From contig NFUO01000247.1 in NCBI GenBank assembly GCA_002197545.1, positions 1-46,611 of the forward strand: 46,611 bases of DNA, given 5' to 3'. Source of the DNA: Acidobacteria subdivision 2 bacterium RH1 MAG20. Lineage in GTDB: Bacteria > Acidobacteriota > Terriglobia > Terriglobales > Acidobacteriaceae. Below are positions 26,474 to 34,689 of this stretch, one piece after another (positions within the stretch are counted from its first letter, which is position 1; each line of letters begins with the position of its first letter). The translations under genes were made by a program, and so were the position numbers. Under the pieces are notes generated by a model that was given only the letters and a program-made list of their open reading frames with translations, was not told the DNA's origin and did no database searches.

Positions 26474-27220
26474 ATGCCCTTCAAAACCCGCCAACCCATC
26501 CATCAGGCTGTCTGCCTTACTGCCGTCGCCGCGCTTCTCGGCTTACTCATCGGCTGCCAGGGCATGATCAGCAATCCATCGAGTTCGCAGGTCCGCATCA
26601 TCGACGTCTCATCCAGCGCGCCCAATCTGGACATCTACCAGAGCCATAACGCGCTCGCTTATAGTCTCGGTTTCGGCACGATCACTTCATACGTGCCCGT
26701 TGAACCAGGCACCTACACCATCGCTGCCAACTCCACCGGAACCGAGCACGTCCTCTCTGCCGCAAAAGGCACCTTCCTTCCCTCAACCCAATACACCGTG
26801 CTCATAGGCGGCGATATCGCCTCGAATCCGAAGCAACTGACTCTCAAGGACCAGAACCAGCCCGCGCCCTCCGGCCAGATTGCCCTTCGCTTTATCAACC
26901 AGTCCACGCGCATCGGAGCGGTCGATGTCTATCTCGTCCCCCCAGGTCAAACGCTCATCGATGTTAGACCCGTCGTTACCAACTTCACCTTAGGCGCCAA
27001 CACCGGATACCTGAACGTCCCTGCCGGCACCTACACCATCGTCATGCTGCCCGCCGGAACCACCCCCACCGAAACGACTGTCCCCGCCTACACCGGCACC
27101 CAGGTCGCCTACTCCGATGGCTCTGCGCGCACCATTGTCCTCATCGATCAGCTACTCATCAGTGGCTATCATCTGCAGGTCATCACCGCCAACGATTACG
27201 ATCCACCCAGCGCAACATAG
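26474..27220 (+). CDS. DUF4397-domain lipoprotein
   Basis: A 248-residue lipoprotein: hydrophobic N terminus and lipobox GLLIGC (Cys about residue 28). Two DUF4397-type beta-sandwich repeats follow (about 40-130 and 133-240). Each has the family pattern of an opening strand and a nameable 'short phrase' such as VRIIDVSSSAPNLDIYQ and ALRFINQSTRIGAVDVYLV, then a strand with PGTYTI (PVEPGTYTIAA; VPAGTYTIVML). DUF4397 proteins are surface or periplasmic proteins of unknown function, common in Acidobacteria and Bacteroidota. The start is ATG 26474; no strong ribosome binding site is visible. A shared terminator at 27241 separates it from convergent ahcY. Confidence 0.85.
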   Translation: MPFKTRQPIHQAVCLTAVAALLGLLIGCQGMISNPSSSQVRIIDVSSSAPNLDIYQSHNALAYSLGFGTITSYVPVEPGTYTIAANSTGTEHVLSAAKGTFLPSTQYTVLIGGDIASNPKQLTLKDQNQPAPSGQIALRFINQSTRIGAVDVYLVPPGQTLIDVRPVVTNFTLGANTGYLNVPAGTYTIVMLPAGTTPTETTVPAYTGTQVAYSDGSARTIVLIDQLLISGYHLQVITANDYDPPSAT

Positions 27221-27240
27221 TCATCCACCCGGCAAAACAA

Positions 27241-27272
27241 AAAGGCCGCGGAGAATTTTCTCCGCAGCCTTT
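27241..27272. terminator. Bidirectional terminator between lipoprotein gene and ahcY
   Basis: Arms 27241-27253 (AAAGGCCGCGGAG) and 27260-27272 (CTCCGCAGCCTTT) pair with one mismatch around AATTTT. A-rich sequence on the left gives a U run for the minus-strand transcript (ahcY). Confidence 0.85.
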
Positions 27273-27289
27273 CCTATTCTTGCAACTTC

Positions 27290-28726
27290 TTAGTACCGGT
27301 ACTGCTCCGCCTTATAAGGACCATCCGGAGACACCCCAAGATACTCGGCCTGCTTCGGCGAAAGCGTCGTCAGCTTCACGCCGATCTTCTCGAGATGCAG
27401 CCGTGCCACTTCCTCATCCAGCTTCTTCGGCAAGATGTAGACGCCCGGCTTGTAGGTGTCCTTGTTCTTCCAAAGATCGAGCGCGGCCAGCGTCTGATTC
27501 GAGAAACTGTTGCTCATCACGAAGCTCGGATGGCCGGTCGCACAACCCAGGTTCACCAACCTTCCCTCAGCCAGCACAAAGATGCTGTTGCCGCCGGGGA
27601 ACGTGTACTTGTCCACCTGAGGCTTGATGTTCAACCTGGTCACGCCCTTCGCGCTGTTCAACTGGTCCATCTGGATCTCGTTGTCGAAGTGCCCGATGTT
27701 GCAGACAATCGCCTGGTCCTTCATCTGCTGCATATGCTCGAACGTGATGATGTCGAGATTGCCCGTGCAGGTCACATAGATATCGCCACGGCCAAGCGTC
27801 TCCTCCAGCGTCGTGACCTCGTAACCTTCCATCGCAGCCTGCAGCGCATTGATCGGATCGATCTCGGTCACGATCACCCGCGCGCCAAGCCCGCGCAACG
27901 AAGCGGCAGAGCCCTTGCCCACATCGCCATAGCCGCAGATTACAGCCGTCTTGCCCGCAACCATCACGTCCGTCGCGCGCTTGATGCCGTCCACCAGCGA
28001 CTCGCGGCAGCCATAGAGATTGTCGAACTTGCTCTTCGTGACGGAATCGTTCACGTTGATGGCAGGCACCAGCAGCTTGCCCTGCTCCATCATCTTGTAG
28101 AGCCGGTGAACGCCGGTCGTCGTCTCCTCGGCAACGCCGCGCCACTCCTTCGCCAGCTTCTGGAAGTAGGTCGCGTCGGCAGCATGAGTCTTCTTCAGCA
28201 GGTCCTTAATGACGCCCTCTTCCTGATTTCCGGAAGGAGTGTTGATCCAGCCATCGCCCTTCTCCATCTCCACGCCCTTGTGGATGAGCAGAGTCACGTC
28301 GCCGCCATCGTCGATCACGATCTGCGGCCCAAGCCCACCCTTATGGCGCAGCGCCTGATCGGTACACCACCAGTATTCCTCCAGGCTCTCGCCCTTCCAC
28401 GCAAACACCGGCACCCCCGCCGCCGCAATGGCAGCCGCCGCATGGTCCTGCGTCGAGAAGATGTTGCAGCTTGCCCAGCGGACATCCGCGCCGAGAGCCA
28501 CCATCGTCTCAATCAGCACAGCCGTCTGGATGGTCATATGCAGCGACCCGGTCACGCGAACGCCCGCCAGCGGCTTGGCCGCAGCATACTTATTGCGGAT
28601 CGACATCAATCCCGGCATCTCCTGCTCGGCAATATCAATCTCTTTACGTCCAAAATCCGCCAGCGAAAGGTCCGCTACTTTATATTCAGAAGCCACCCCT
28701 GCCTTATCAATCATTGCTGTCGCCAT
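27290..28726 (-). CDS. ahcY: S-adenosylhomocysteine hydrolase
   Basis: Cytoplasmic NAD-dependent enzyme that cleaves S-adenosylhomocysteine, the by-product of SAM-dependent methylation, into homocysteine and adenosine. The 478-residue length and text are standard: [51 protein letters not shown], the NAD motif [10 protein letters not shown] (about residue 270), GHFDNEI, and the terminal substrate/NAD lid ending [11 protein letters not shown] 28726 has GAGGAG 6 nt upstream. It lies in a minus-strand run with ada and metK, so production of SAM (metK) and disposal of its product (ahcY) are close together. I looked for an SAH riboswitch in the leader and did not see its conserved core; the leader instead contains a large inverted repeat (28805-28932). 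Confidence 0.98.
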   Translation of the reverse strand: MATAMIDKAGVASEYKVADLSLADFGRKEIDIAEQEMPGLMSIRNKYAAAKPLAGVRVTGSLHMTIQTAVLIETMVALGADVRWASCNIFSTQDHAAAAIAAAGVPVFAWKGESLEEYWWCTDQALRHKGGLGPQIVIDDGGDVTLLIHKGVEMEKGDGWINTPSGNQEEGVIKDLLKKTHAADATYFQKLAKEWRGVAEETTTGVHRLYKMMEQGKLLVPAINVNDSVTKSKFDNLYGCRESLVDGIKRATDVMVAGKTAVICGYGDVGKGSAASLRGLGARVIVTEIDPINALQAAMEGYEVTTLEETLGRGDIYVTCTGNLDIITFEHMQQMKDQAIVCNIGHFDNEIQMDQLNSAKGVTRLNIKPQVDKYTFPGGNSIFVLAEGRLVNLGCATGHPSFVMSNSFSNQTLAALDLWKNKDTYKPGVYILPKKLDEEVARLHLEKIGVKLTTLSPKQAEYLGVSPDGPYKAEQYRY

Positions 28727-28804
28727 CGCTACTCCTCATCCAGACTTAAATTCGTTGCAAACCCTTTAAGGATACCATTCTGAGCTGTTGCCCTAACCCA
28801 AGGG

Positions 28805-28932
28805 CTTAACACTGATCTGCATCGATAGACACCGATTTAAACCCAACGGGCGCCGAAAACAGGCAAAAATTGAATAAAAAGTCATCCTCGGCTCATTTTT
28901 GTCGGTGGTAATCGGTGAAGATCGGTGTTAAG
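28805..28932. repeat. Inverted repeat built from 10-bp units, between ada and ahcY
   Basis: Left arm about 28805-28835 and right arm about 28902-28932 are inverted copies of 31 bp with roughly six mismatches. Each arm is itself three 10-bp units: GTCGGTGGTA, ATCGGTGAAG, ATCGGTGTTA on the right and ACACTGATCT, GCATCGATAG, ACACCGATTT on the left. The central 66 bp is unrelated. The ada stop codon (28928-28930) lies in the right arm. Confidence 0.7.
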
Positions 28933-30049
28933 GATTCACACCTTCTGCCTGCAGTAACTTTTTCTTCCGTTCCACACCCCACCGGTATCCCGACAGGCTT
29001 CCATCGCTCCGTACCGCCCGATGGCAAGGCACCACAACCGCCACCGGATTTGACCCGATAGCCATCCCCACCGCACGCGCCGCCGTGGGCCTGCCAAGCT
29101 CCCGCGCAATGCTCCCATAGCTCCGTGTCTCGCCACGCGGAATCGCCTGCAACGCCTTCCAGACTCGCTGTTGAAACGCTGTCGCCCTCACGTCCAGCGG
29201 AAACGTAGCTGCCAGCGGATGCTCCCCCATCTGGCTCACCACAAACGCCACGCCCTCAGCCAGCCATCCCGTATTTCCCTTCGCCTGCACCAGTTGCGCC
29301 CGATTGAATCTCTCCCGCAGATCCGCCACGAGCTCAGCATCGTCTTTGCCAAACGCAATCGAGCAAACCCCGACATCGGTAGCCGCCACCAGCATCCGCC
29401 CCAGCGGACTCGCCGCCGTACAATACCGAATCACCAGTCCAGCGCCACCCGCCCGCATCGTTCGCGGAGTCATCCCCAGCGAAGCCTCACTCTTTTCATA
29501 AAGCCTGCTGCTCGATCCAAAGCCCGCCTCATAGATCGCATCCGTAATCCGCATCGTTGGTTCTCCTTTCCGGGGCTGCCGAACCTTGTCCTTGAACTTG
29601 GCCAGCCGCTGCTCCTTCGCATACTGTCCCGGACTCACTCCAAGCACCCGCTTGAACCCTCGCAAAATCGTCAGCCGCCCCACGCCCGTAGCCTTTGCCA
29701 CGTCGGCCAGTCTGGTGCGCTCCTCCGCATGTTCCTTCAGATACTCGGTCACGGCAACGATGGCCCCCGCCTGAGGATCATCCTTCGGAGTCGTCCGCTC
29801 CGGCTCACAACGCTTGCAAGCCCTGTACCCGGCAGCCTCTGCCGCAGCCGGAGTAGGGAAGAAAGCCACCTGCTTCCGTGTAGGCCTGCGGCTGGGGCAA
29901 CTCGGCTTGCAGTAAATCCGCGTCGACTTCACCGCATAGAAAAACTGTCCATCCGCGCTGGCATCCCGCTCCAGCACCTGTTGCCACTGCTTGCCGGCAA
30001 ACAAACTCGGAACCGCGCTCACTCTGGAACTTACTTTAGCCATCGTCAT
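28928..30049 (-). CDS. ada: Bifunctional methylated-DNA repair protein and activator Ada
   Basis: Ada repairs methylphosphotriesters and O6-methylguanine and, once methylated, activates its own regulon. From ATG 30049 (GGAGGAAG about 9 nt upstream; the frame is open to 30103) the 373-residue protein has all four zinc Cys of the N-terminal domain with exactly the E. coli spacing: Cys47, Cys51, Cys78, Cys81 (YCKPSC and ACKRCEP). An AraC-type helix-turn-helix follows (about 100-205: DVAKATGVGRLTILRGFKR, AIYEAGFGSSSRLYEK), then the C-terminal methyltransferase with helix RPTAARAVGMAIGSNPV and acceptor Cys near 342 (VVPCHR). So the protein is complete and should be active in both halves. Its last codons and stop are supplied by the edge of an inverted repeat. 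It sits between metK and ahcY on the same strand. Confidence 0.96.
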   Translation of the reverse strand: MTMAKVSSRVSAVPSLFAGKQWQQVLERDASADGQFFYAVKSTRIYCKPSCPSRRPTRKQVAFFPTPAAAEAAGYRACKRCEPERTTPKDDPQAGAIVAVTEYLKEHAEERTRLADVAKATGVGRLTILRGFKRVLGVSPGQYAKEQRLAKFKDKVRQPRKGEPTMRITDAIYEAGFGSSSRLYEKSEASLGMTPRTMRAGGAGLVIRYCTAASPLGRMLVAATDVGVCSIAFGKDDAELVADLRERFNRAQLVQAKGNTGWLAEGVAFVVSQMGEHPLAATFPLDVRATAFQQRVWKALQAIPRGETRSYGSIARELGRPTAARAVGMAIGSNPVAVVVPCHRAVRSDGSLSGYRWGVERKKKLLQAEGVNP

Positions 30050-30117
30050 TCCAGTATCTTCCTCCACCCGTGCCCCGCGCCACACTCCGTTTCGTTCACG
30101 CAAACTCGCATCGACAC

Positions 30118-30153
30118 AAAAAGAAGAGGCCAGCCCTCAGGCCAGCCCCTTCT
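30118..30153 (-). terminator. Rho-independent terminator after metK
   Basis: On the minus strand a 14-bp stem (30153-30140 with 30135-30122, three G-U wobbles) is followed by TTTTT (30122-30118). It closes the metK transcript before ada, so ada probably has its own promoter. Confidence 0.75.
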
Positions 30154-30171
30154 CCAATCCATACAAAAGGC

Positions 30172-31341
30172 TTATTGGGCAGCCAAGGCCGGTGCAGCCT
30201 GTTCCTTCAGAGCGGCAGCCTTGTCGGTTGCCTCCCACGTAAAGCCCTCGCCCTTGCGTCCGAAGTGTCCATAAGCCGCGGTCGCCTTGTAGATCGGCCG
30301 CCGCAGGTTCAGGCTCTCGATGATCCCCTTCGGAGTCAACGAGAAGTTCTTCCGCACCAGAGCTTCGAGCCTGGTCTCATCGACCTTGCCCGTGCCGAAG
30401 GTATCCACCAGCACGCTCACCGGCTCGGGAACGCCAATCGCATAGGCAAGCTGCACCTCGCAGCGATCGGCCAGTCCGGCGGCGACAATATTCTTCGCCA
30501 CGTAGCGAGCCATGTAAGCCGCCGAACGGTCAACCTTCGTGGCATCCTTGCCGCTGAAGGCTCCGCCGCCATGTCGTCCCATGCCGCCATACGTGTCGAC
30601 GATGATCTTTCTGCCCGTCAACCCCGTGTCTCCCATCGGTCCGCCGACCACAAACCGGCCAGTCGGATTGATGTGGTACTTCGTGTCCTGATCGAGCAAC
30701 GCAGCGGGAATCACCGCTTGAATCACGTGCTTCAAAATATCGGCGCGCAACTCATCGTTCCCGATAGTCTCCGCGTGCTGCGTTGAAATCACCACTGCAT
30801 CCACGCGCACCGGCTTGCTGTTGGAGTCATACTCCACCGTCACCTGGCTCTTGCCATCGGGACGTAGATAGGCCATCAGCCCCGACTTGCGGACTTCGCT
30901 CAGCTTGTGCGCCAGCTTGTGCGCCAGCGAGATCGGCGTCGGCATCAGCTCCGGCGTCTCGTTCGTCGCATACCCGAACATCATTCCCTGGTCGCCTGCC
31001 CCACCTGTATCGACGCCCATGGCAATATCGCCGGACTGCTTGTTGATCGTCGAAATCACCGAGCAGGTATTGGAGTCGAACCCATAAAGGGCGTTGTCAT
31101 ATCCAATCGCCCCAACCGTTCCACGCACAATGCTCTGAAAATCCACATAGGCCTTGGTCGTGATCTCACCGGCAACGACCACCAGCCCGGTGCAGGTCAG
31201 CGTCTCGCAGGCCACGCGACTGTACGGATCCTGCTCCAGGCAGGCATCCAGAATCGCATCGGAGATCTGGTCGGCAATCTTGTCGGGATGCCCTTCGGTT
31301 ACGGACTCACTGGTAAACAAAAACTTATCGCGTGTCGCCAA
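30172..31341 (-). CDS. metK: S-adenosylmethionine synthase
   Basis: MetK makes SAM from methionine and ATP and acts as a tetramer with Mg2+ and K+. The 389-residue protein shows [20 protein letters not shown], the flexible-loop/active-site text [13 protein letters not shown], and the ATP-binding [16 protein letters not shown] (Ala in place of the more usual Pro) and [13 protein letters not shown]. The start codon is TTG 31341, supported by AAGGAG 5 nt upstream and by the usual N terminus. A good promoter lies about 60 nt upstream (31401-31429). The short leader leaves no room for a known SAM riboswitch. A terminator follows the gene, then ada and ahcY on the same strand. Confidence 0.98.
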   Translation of the reverse strand: MATRDKFLFTSESVTEGHPDKIADQISDAILDACLEQDPYSRVACETLTCTGLVVVAGEITTKAYVDFQSIVRGTVGAIGYDNALYGFDSNTCSVISTINKQSGDIAMGVDTGGAGDQGMMFGYATNETPELMPTPISLAHKLAHKLSEVRKSGLMAYLRPDGKSQVTVEYDSNSKPVRVDAVVISTQHAETIGNDELRADILKHVIQAVIPAALLDQDTKYHINPTGRFVVGGPMGDTGLTGRKIIVDTYGGMGRHGGGAFSGKDATKVDRSAAYMARYVAKNIVAAGLADRCEVQLAYAIGVPEPVSVLVDTFGTGKVDETRLEALVRKNFSLTPKGIIESLNLRRPIYKATAAYGHFGRKGEGFTWEATDKAAALKEQAAPALAAQ

Positions 31342-31400
31342 AACAACTCCTTATAGGTACACCGAACAGACACTTAGCCTGAACAGTTTGCAGCCCCCTT

Positions 31401-31429
31401 ATTTTACCTGTCGCATGTGTCCCCGGCAA
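31401..31429 (-). promoter_or_regulatory. Candidate metK promoter
   Basis: On the minus strand TTGCCG (31429-31424), a 17-nt spacer and TAAAAT (31406-31401), with the metK TTG about 60 nt downstream, predict a leader of about 53 nt. Confidence 0.6.
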
Positions 31430-31501
31430 AGCCGCGCACTGACCCGCGCCATTTCGTATTCAATGGCGATATCCTGCATCAAACGGGAAATCCATGTCGT
31501 T

Positions 31502-31918
31502 CTAAAGCAATCGCCCATGCAGGGCATACTTCCAAACACACCAGCCCAGCGCCAGCAGCAAAGCCACCATCGCGGCCACGCCCATCCACCGCAGCCCTGT
31601 TTCAGACTCGTTCCGGCCCCGGTTTCGCCGCACATTCTCAGCAAACTCGGCCCATCCCTCGACATCGGCGTCTTCCGCGCCGCTCTCGCGCAAACTGGAC
31701 TCAAACCGCTCAATCCACGACGATTCTTCCAGCCCCAGCGCATTCAGATAGCTGCGAAGGATGCCCTTGCGAAAGACTCCACCCGGTAATTCGCTGTATT
31801 CCCCTGCTTCCAGCGCAAGCAGGTGCCGCGCCGAGATCTTCGTCTCCTCGCAGATGGCCTCAATCGAGACCTTGCGCTGCTCCCGTTCCCATCGCAGTTC
31901 GTCGCAGAATCTTTCCAT
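31502..31918 (-). CDS. RodZ-like helix-turn-helix protein with C-terminal membrane segment
   Basis: A 138-residue protein. Residues 1-70 are an HTH_25/RodZ-type Cro-like domain: LRWEREQRKVSIEAICEETK, ISARHLLALEAGEYSELPGG and FRKGILRSYLNALGL. An acidic linker (about 75-105) leads to one transmembrane helix near the C terminus (MGVAAMVALLLALGWCVW) and a short basic tail. RodZ proteins have this order (HTH inside, helix, periplasmic domain) and link MreB to the envelope; here the periplasmic domain is missing, so it is a minimal relative with unknown function. ATG 31918 has GGAG 4-5 nt upstream. It is divergent from the acyltransferase at 32087 and upstream of metK on the same strand. Confidence 0.8.
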   Translation of the reverse strand: MERFCDELRWEREQRKVSIEAICEETKISARHLLALEAGEYSELPGGVFRKGILRSYLNALGLEESSWIERFESSLRESGAEDADVEGWAEFAENVRRNRGRNESETGLRWMGVAAMVALLLALGWCVWKYALHGRLL

Positions 31919-32043
31919 TCGCTCCGCTCGACCGTTATTCTCTACCTACGGGCACTCCAAAAGTACGCTGCATATGCCCTGTTTGCTCGAAGCATAGACT
32001 CGTATCCCTTTCAAGTCAAAGCAGTTCCATCAACTGGTAACTA

Positions 32044-32049
32044 TATAAT
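32044..32049 (+). promoter_or_regulatory. Candidate -10 for the acyltransferase at 32087
   Basis: Perfect TATAAT, 37 nt before the start codon. No convincing -35 is seen at 16-18 nt, so this is a partial call. Confidence 0.4.
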
Positions 32050-32086
32050 TAGCCTGATCGATAGCCCTGATAGAGGCCTCTCCCTT

Positions 32087-33238
32087 ATGTCCCAGCCCCT
32101 CCCCACACGAGCTGCATCGATGTCCCGTATCCCCAGCCTCGATGGACTCCGCGCGCTGTCGATCTTTCTCGTCATGGGCCTCCATACGATCCAGCGGTTT
32201 AATCTCAGCCATCACGTCCCGCGCCTCTGGTATGCGATCTTTGATGGCGACACCGGCGTTTTTATCTTCTTCGTCATCAGCGGCTATCTCATTACCAGCC
32301 TTCTCCTCCATGAGCAGCAGAAGCGCGGTTCCATCAGCATGGGCAGCTTCTACTTTCGGCGGGCCATGCGCATCCTGCCTCCGATCTATCTCTATGTCGC
32401 CGTTCTTCTGCTTCTCGCCTGGGCGGGACGCCTGGTTGTTACCAAAATCGATGTCCTCAGCGCCCTCTTCTTCTTCCATAACTACCTGACTAGTTCCCCC
32501 ACGTGGTCGCTCGAGCATTTCTGGACGCTTAGCGTCGAGGAGCAGTTCTACTTCATCTGGCCCTGCATCCTCTACTACTGTCTGCGCCACCGCCCCGGCA
32601 TTGCAGGCCGCATGACCGCTGCCAAAGTGGCCATTGCCGTCATCGTGGTCTCGCCTGTGATCCGCGTCGTCTCCTTTCGCCTCCCCATTGCATACCTGCA
32701 TCACAGCGGCATGTTCCATATGCGGGCGGACTCTCTCATGTTTGGCTGCGTCGTTGCGCTCATGCAGGGCACGCCGCTCTTCGAGCACATCTACTCCATC
32801 GCCACAAAAATATGGTGGCTCCCTCCCGTTGTCATCTTTCTGTCCGATTGCCTGGGGGCCCGCTTTCAAAACTACTGGGAATTGCCGCTAGGCATCACCG
32901 TCACTGGAATCGCCATCGCCTTCTTCCTGCTCTGGTGCGTGCGCAATCCTCACTCCGCTGTGGGCCGCGTGCTCAACGCCCGTCCCATCGTGCATATCGG
33001 CGTTCTCTCTTACAGCATTTATGTGTGGCAGACGCTGTTCCTGCACCATAACAACGCGACCGTCTTCGGCCCCTCCCTGCGGTTCATCAGCACCTTCCCC
33101 GGCAACTGGCTCGCAATCCTTGTTGTCGCAGAGATCTCCTACTATCTGGTCGAGCAGCCCTCGCTTCGCCTCCGAGGCCGCCTCATGCGCTATGTCTCTG
33201 CAAATCATTCGAAGGTTGCCTCTGCCGTAGAACGGTAA
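32087..33238 (+). CDS. Acyltransferase-3 family membrane protein (first of four)
   Basis: A 383-residue integral membrane acyltransferase (OafA/NodX-like family 3) that probably transfers O-acetyl or other acyl groups from the cytoplasm to surface glycans. The family motif is visible near the N terminus: SLDGLRALSIFLVMGLHT, with the conserved Arg and His, then FFVISGYLITSLLL, FYFRRAMRILPPIY and WSLEHFWTLSVEEQFYFIWP. About ten transmembrane helices follow. The frame is open from 31823, which would add 88 residues without family resemblance; ATG 32087 (MSQPLPTRAA) is preferred, with GAGG about 10 nt upstream and TATAAT at 32044. It is divergent from the RodZ-like gene. Substrate unknown. Confidence 0.9.
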   Translation: MSQPLPTRAASMSRIPSLDGLRALSIFLVMGLHTIQRFNLSHHVPRLWYAIFDGDTGVFIFFVISGYLITSLLLHEQQKRGSISMGSFYFRRAMRILPPIYLYVAVLLLLAWAGRLVVTKIDVLSALFFFHNYLTSSPTWSLEHFWTLSVEEQFYFIWPCILYYCLRHRPGIAGRMTAAKVAIAVIVVSPVIRVVSFRLPIAYLHHSGMFHMRADSLMFGCVVALMQGTPLFEHIYSIATKIWWLPPVVIFLSDCLGARFQNYWELPLGITVTGIAIAFFLLWCVRNPHSAVGRVLNARPIVHIGVLSYSIYVWQTLFLHHNNATVFGPSLRFISTFPGNWLAILVVAEISYYLVEQPSLRLRGRLMRYVSANHSKVASAVER

Positions 33239-33270
33239 GGGAAGATAGCTTTGCCGTTCCCCAAAGGCAC

Positions 33271-33318
33271 GTCATCTCGATCGAAGCTGCGGGGCGCAGT
33301 GGAGAGCCCCCTGTATTC
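33271..33318. repeat. Dispersed repeat, module A (copy 1)
   Basis: GTCATCTCGATCGAAGCTGC then GCGCAGTGGAGAGCCCCCTGTATTC in the gap between two convergent acyltransferase genes. The same module recurs at 44066-44121 and 46374-46407, there followed by module B. Here module B is absent. Confidence 0.7.
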
Positions 33319-33341
33319 GTTGTTACTCGTCAGCCCACCCA

Positions 33342-34484
33342 TTACATCGCTGCAGGAATGCGGTTCTTCAGCCGTAAAATGGGGTTCTCAAAGAAGCGCT
33401 TTGACCCGAAGGCCAACAGGATGGCTATTCCATTGCAAATGAGAAAACGTGCCCACAACTCTTCCGCATGGGTCCGGTAACCCACTCCAACCCAGTGGTC
33501 ATAGACCTCCAGGCAAAACATATGGATCAGGTAAAGGCCATAGCTGATATCTCCAAAGAAGGTGAAGATCTTCATGCCTCTTTGCAATGGTCTTCGCCGG
33601 TACGCATACAACATCACAACGACCCAGCCCGCACCAAGCAGCTCAATCATCGAGTATCCAATGCTGCCGCCGATCAGGTCCTGCTTTTCGAGATGGTTCG
33701 TCACAGCGAGCGCCACCAGGCAGACAGAACTCAATCCAACCATTGCAATCCCGGACCGAAAAAACGTCTGCAGCTTCATCTCAGTCATCCGCAATACGAT
33801 GGCAATGACCGCTCCCATGCCGAGATTATCTGCGATCATCCAGGTCTTGCTGAAGATTTCTCCTGTATGGATCAAGTGTCCTAGTGCCGCCGCTCGCAAC
33901 AACGGGCATACCACAATCATCACCATGCAAAAGCAGAGCAGCCCCTTCATCTTCAGGCGCCGGTATAGCCACGGCCATACCAGATAAAACTGTTCCTCTA
34001 CTGCCAGCGACCATAACACCGAATATGGAGCGTAGGCTTCGTGCAGGAAGATTCCTGGCATGTTCGCCAGAAAGAAAACGCACAAAACCAGGTAAACCGG
34101 GCTTGCGAAGTGCGAGAGGCCCAGGACCAGCAGGACAACGAAATAGATGGGGAGAATGCGTAGCGCCCGCCGCACATAGAAACGTGTGTAGTAGTTCTTC
34201 TTCTTCTCGGAATCAATCAGGTTTCCCGTGATCAAAAAACCTGAGAGAGCAAAGAAGAGATTGACTCCGGCCCAACCGCCGCTGGTCAATTGAAACAGAG
34301 CTTTTGCAACGCCGTTATGCCATGGAAATAGAGCTTCGCTGTAGTAAAAGCCGTGAAAGGTGATAACCATCAGAATTGCGATGCCGCGCAGAACATCGAT
34401 TCCCGGCATGTGAGATTGCAGCACGCTCGCTGAAAGCTCGGGGTTGCGCTTCATCTCTGCCAGGGATTGCGCATCTCCACTCAT
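33342..34484 (-). CDS. Acyltransferase-3 family membrane protein (second of four)
   Basis: A 380-residue relative with the family N-terminal signature MPGIDVLRGIAILMVITFHG (Arg and His conserved), then FALSGFLITGNLIDSEKKKN, FYVRRALRILPIYF and SVLWSLAVEEQFYLVWPWL. It has about ten transmembrane helices and ends with RFFENPILRLKNRIPAAM, the common tail motif (FxENP). It is convergent with the preceding acyltransferase and divergent from the next one, so three acyltransferases occupy about 4 kb. The ATG at 34484 has no clear ribosome binding site; an internal Met (about residue 11) is an alternative. Not recognisable as any characterised member; predicted role is acylation of an exopolysaccharide or lipopolysaccharide sugar. 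Confidence 0.88.
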   Translation of the reverse strand: MSGDAQSLAEMKRNPELSASVLQSHMPGIDVLRGIAILMVITFHGFYYSEALFPWHNGVAKALFQLTSGGWAGVNLFFALSGFLITGNLIDSEKKKNYYTRFYVRRALRILPIYFVVLLVLGLSHFASPVYLVLCVFFLANMPGIFLHEAYAPYSVLWSLAVEEQFYLVWPWLYRRLKMKGLLCFCMVMIVVCPLLRAAALGHLIHTGEIFSKTWMIADNLGMGAVIAIVLRMTEMKLQTFFRSGIAMVGLSSVCLVALAVTNHLEKQDLIGGSIGYSMIELLGAGWVVVMLYAYRRRPLQRGMKIFTFFGDISYGLYLIHMFCLEVYDHWVGVGYRTHAEELWARFLICNGIAILLAFGSKRFFENPILRLKNRIPAAM

Positions 34485-34689
34485 ATGATTTATAAAAAGC
34501 CCCCCACTACAGAATAAATCGCGAGTGTCGTCATCCTGTGGTTATTTTAGAGTCTTCAGCCGCCTCTGACCGATACAGACCGCCGAAGGACGCCGGTTTT
34601 GTGGAACGGTAGATTAATTTATCTGTTCGATCCGGATTTGACTGGTTTCCCCAGCCTCGACGGCGAAGCGTGTCATTTATATTTGGGAA

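Noticed and set aside
27395..28783. A 462-codon plus-strand frame opposite ahcY
   Set aside because: It mirrors the conserved ahcY gene exactly and has no recognisable domains; similar shadows occur over the siderophore receptor (14895-16424) and pyrH/acyltransferase (44321-45784).
28727..28927. SAH or SAM riboswitch in the ahcY or metK leaders
   Set aside because: No conserved riboswitch core in either; the ahcY leader is explained by an inverted repeat and the metK leader is about 53 nt.
28901..28930. CRISPR array, suggested by three repeated 10-bp units
   Set aside because: Units are far too short, contiguous and without spacers; no cas genes in the window.
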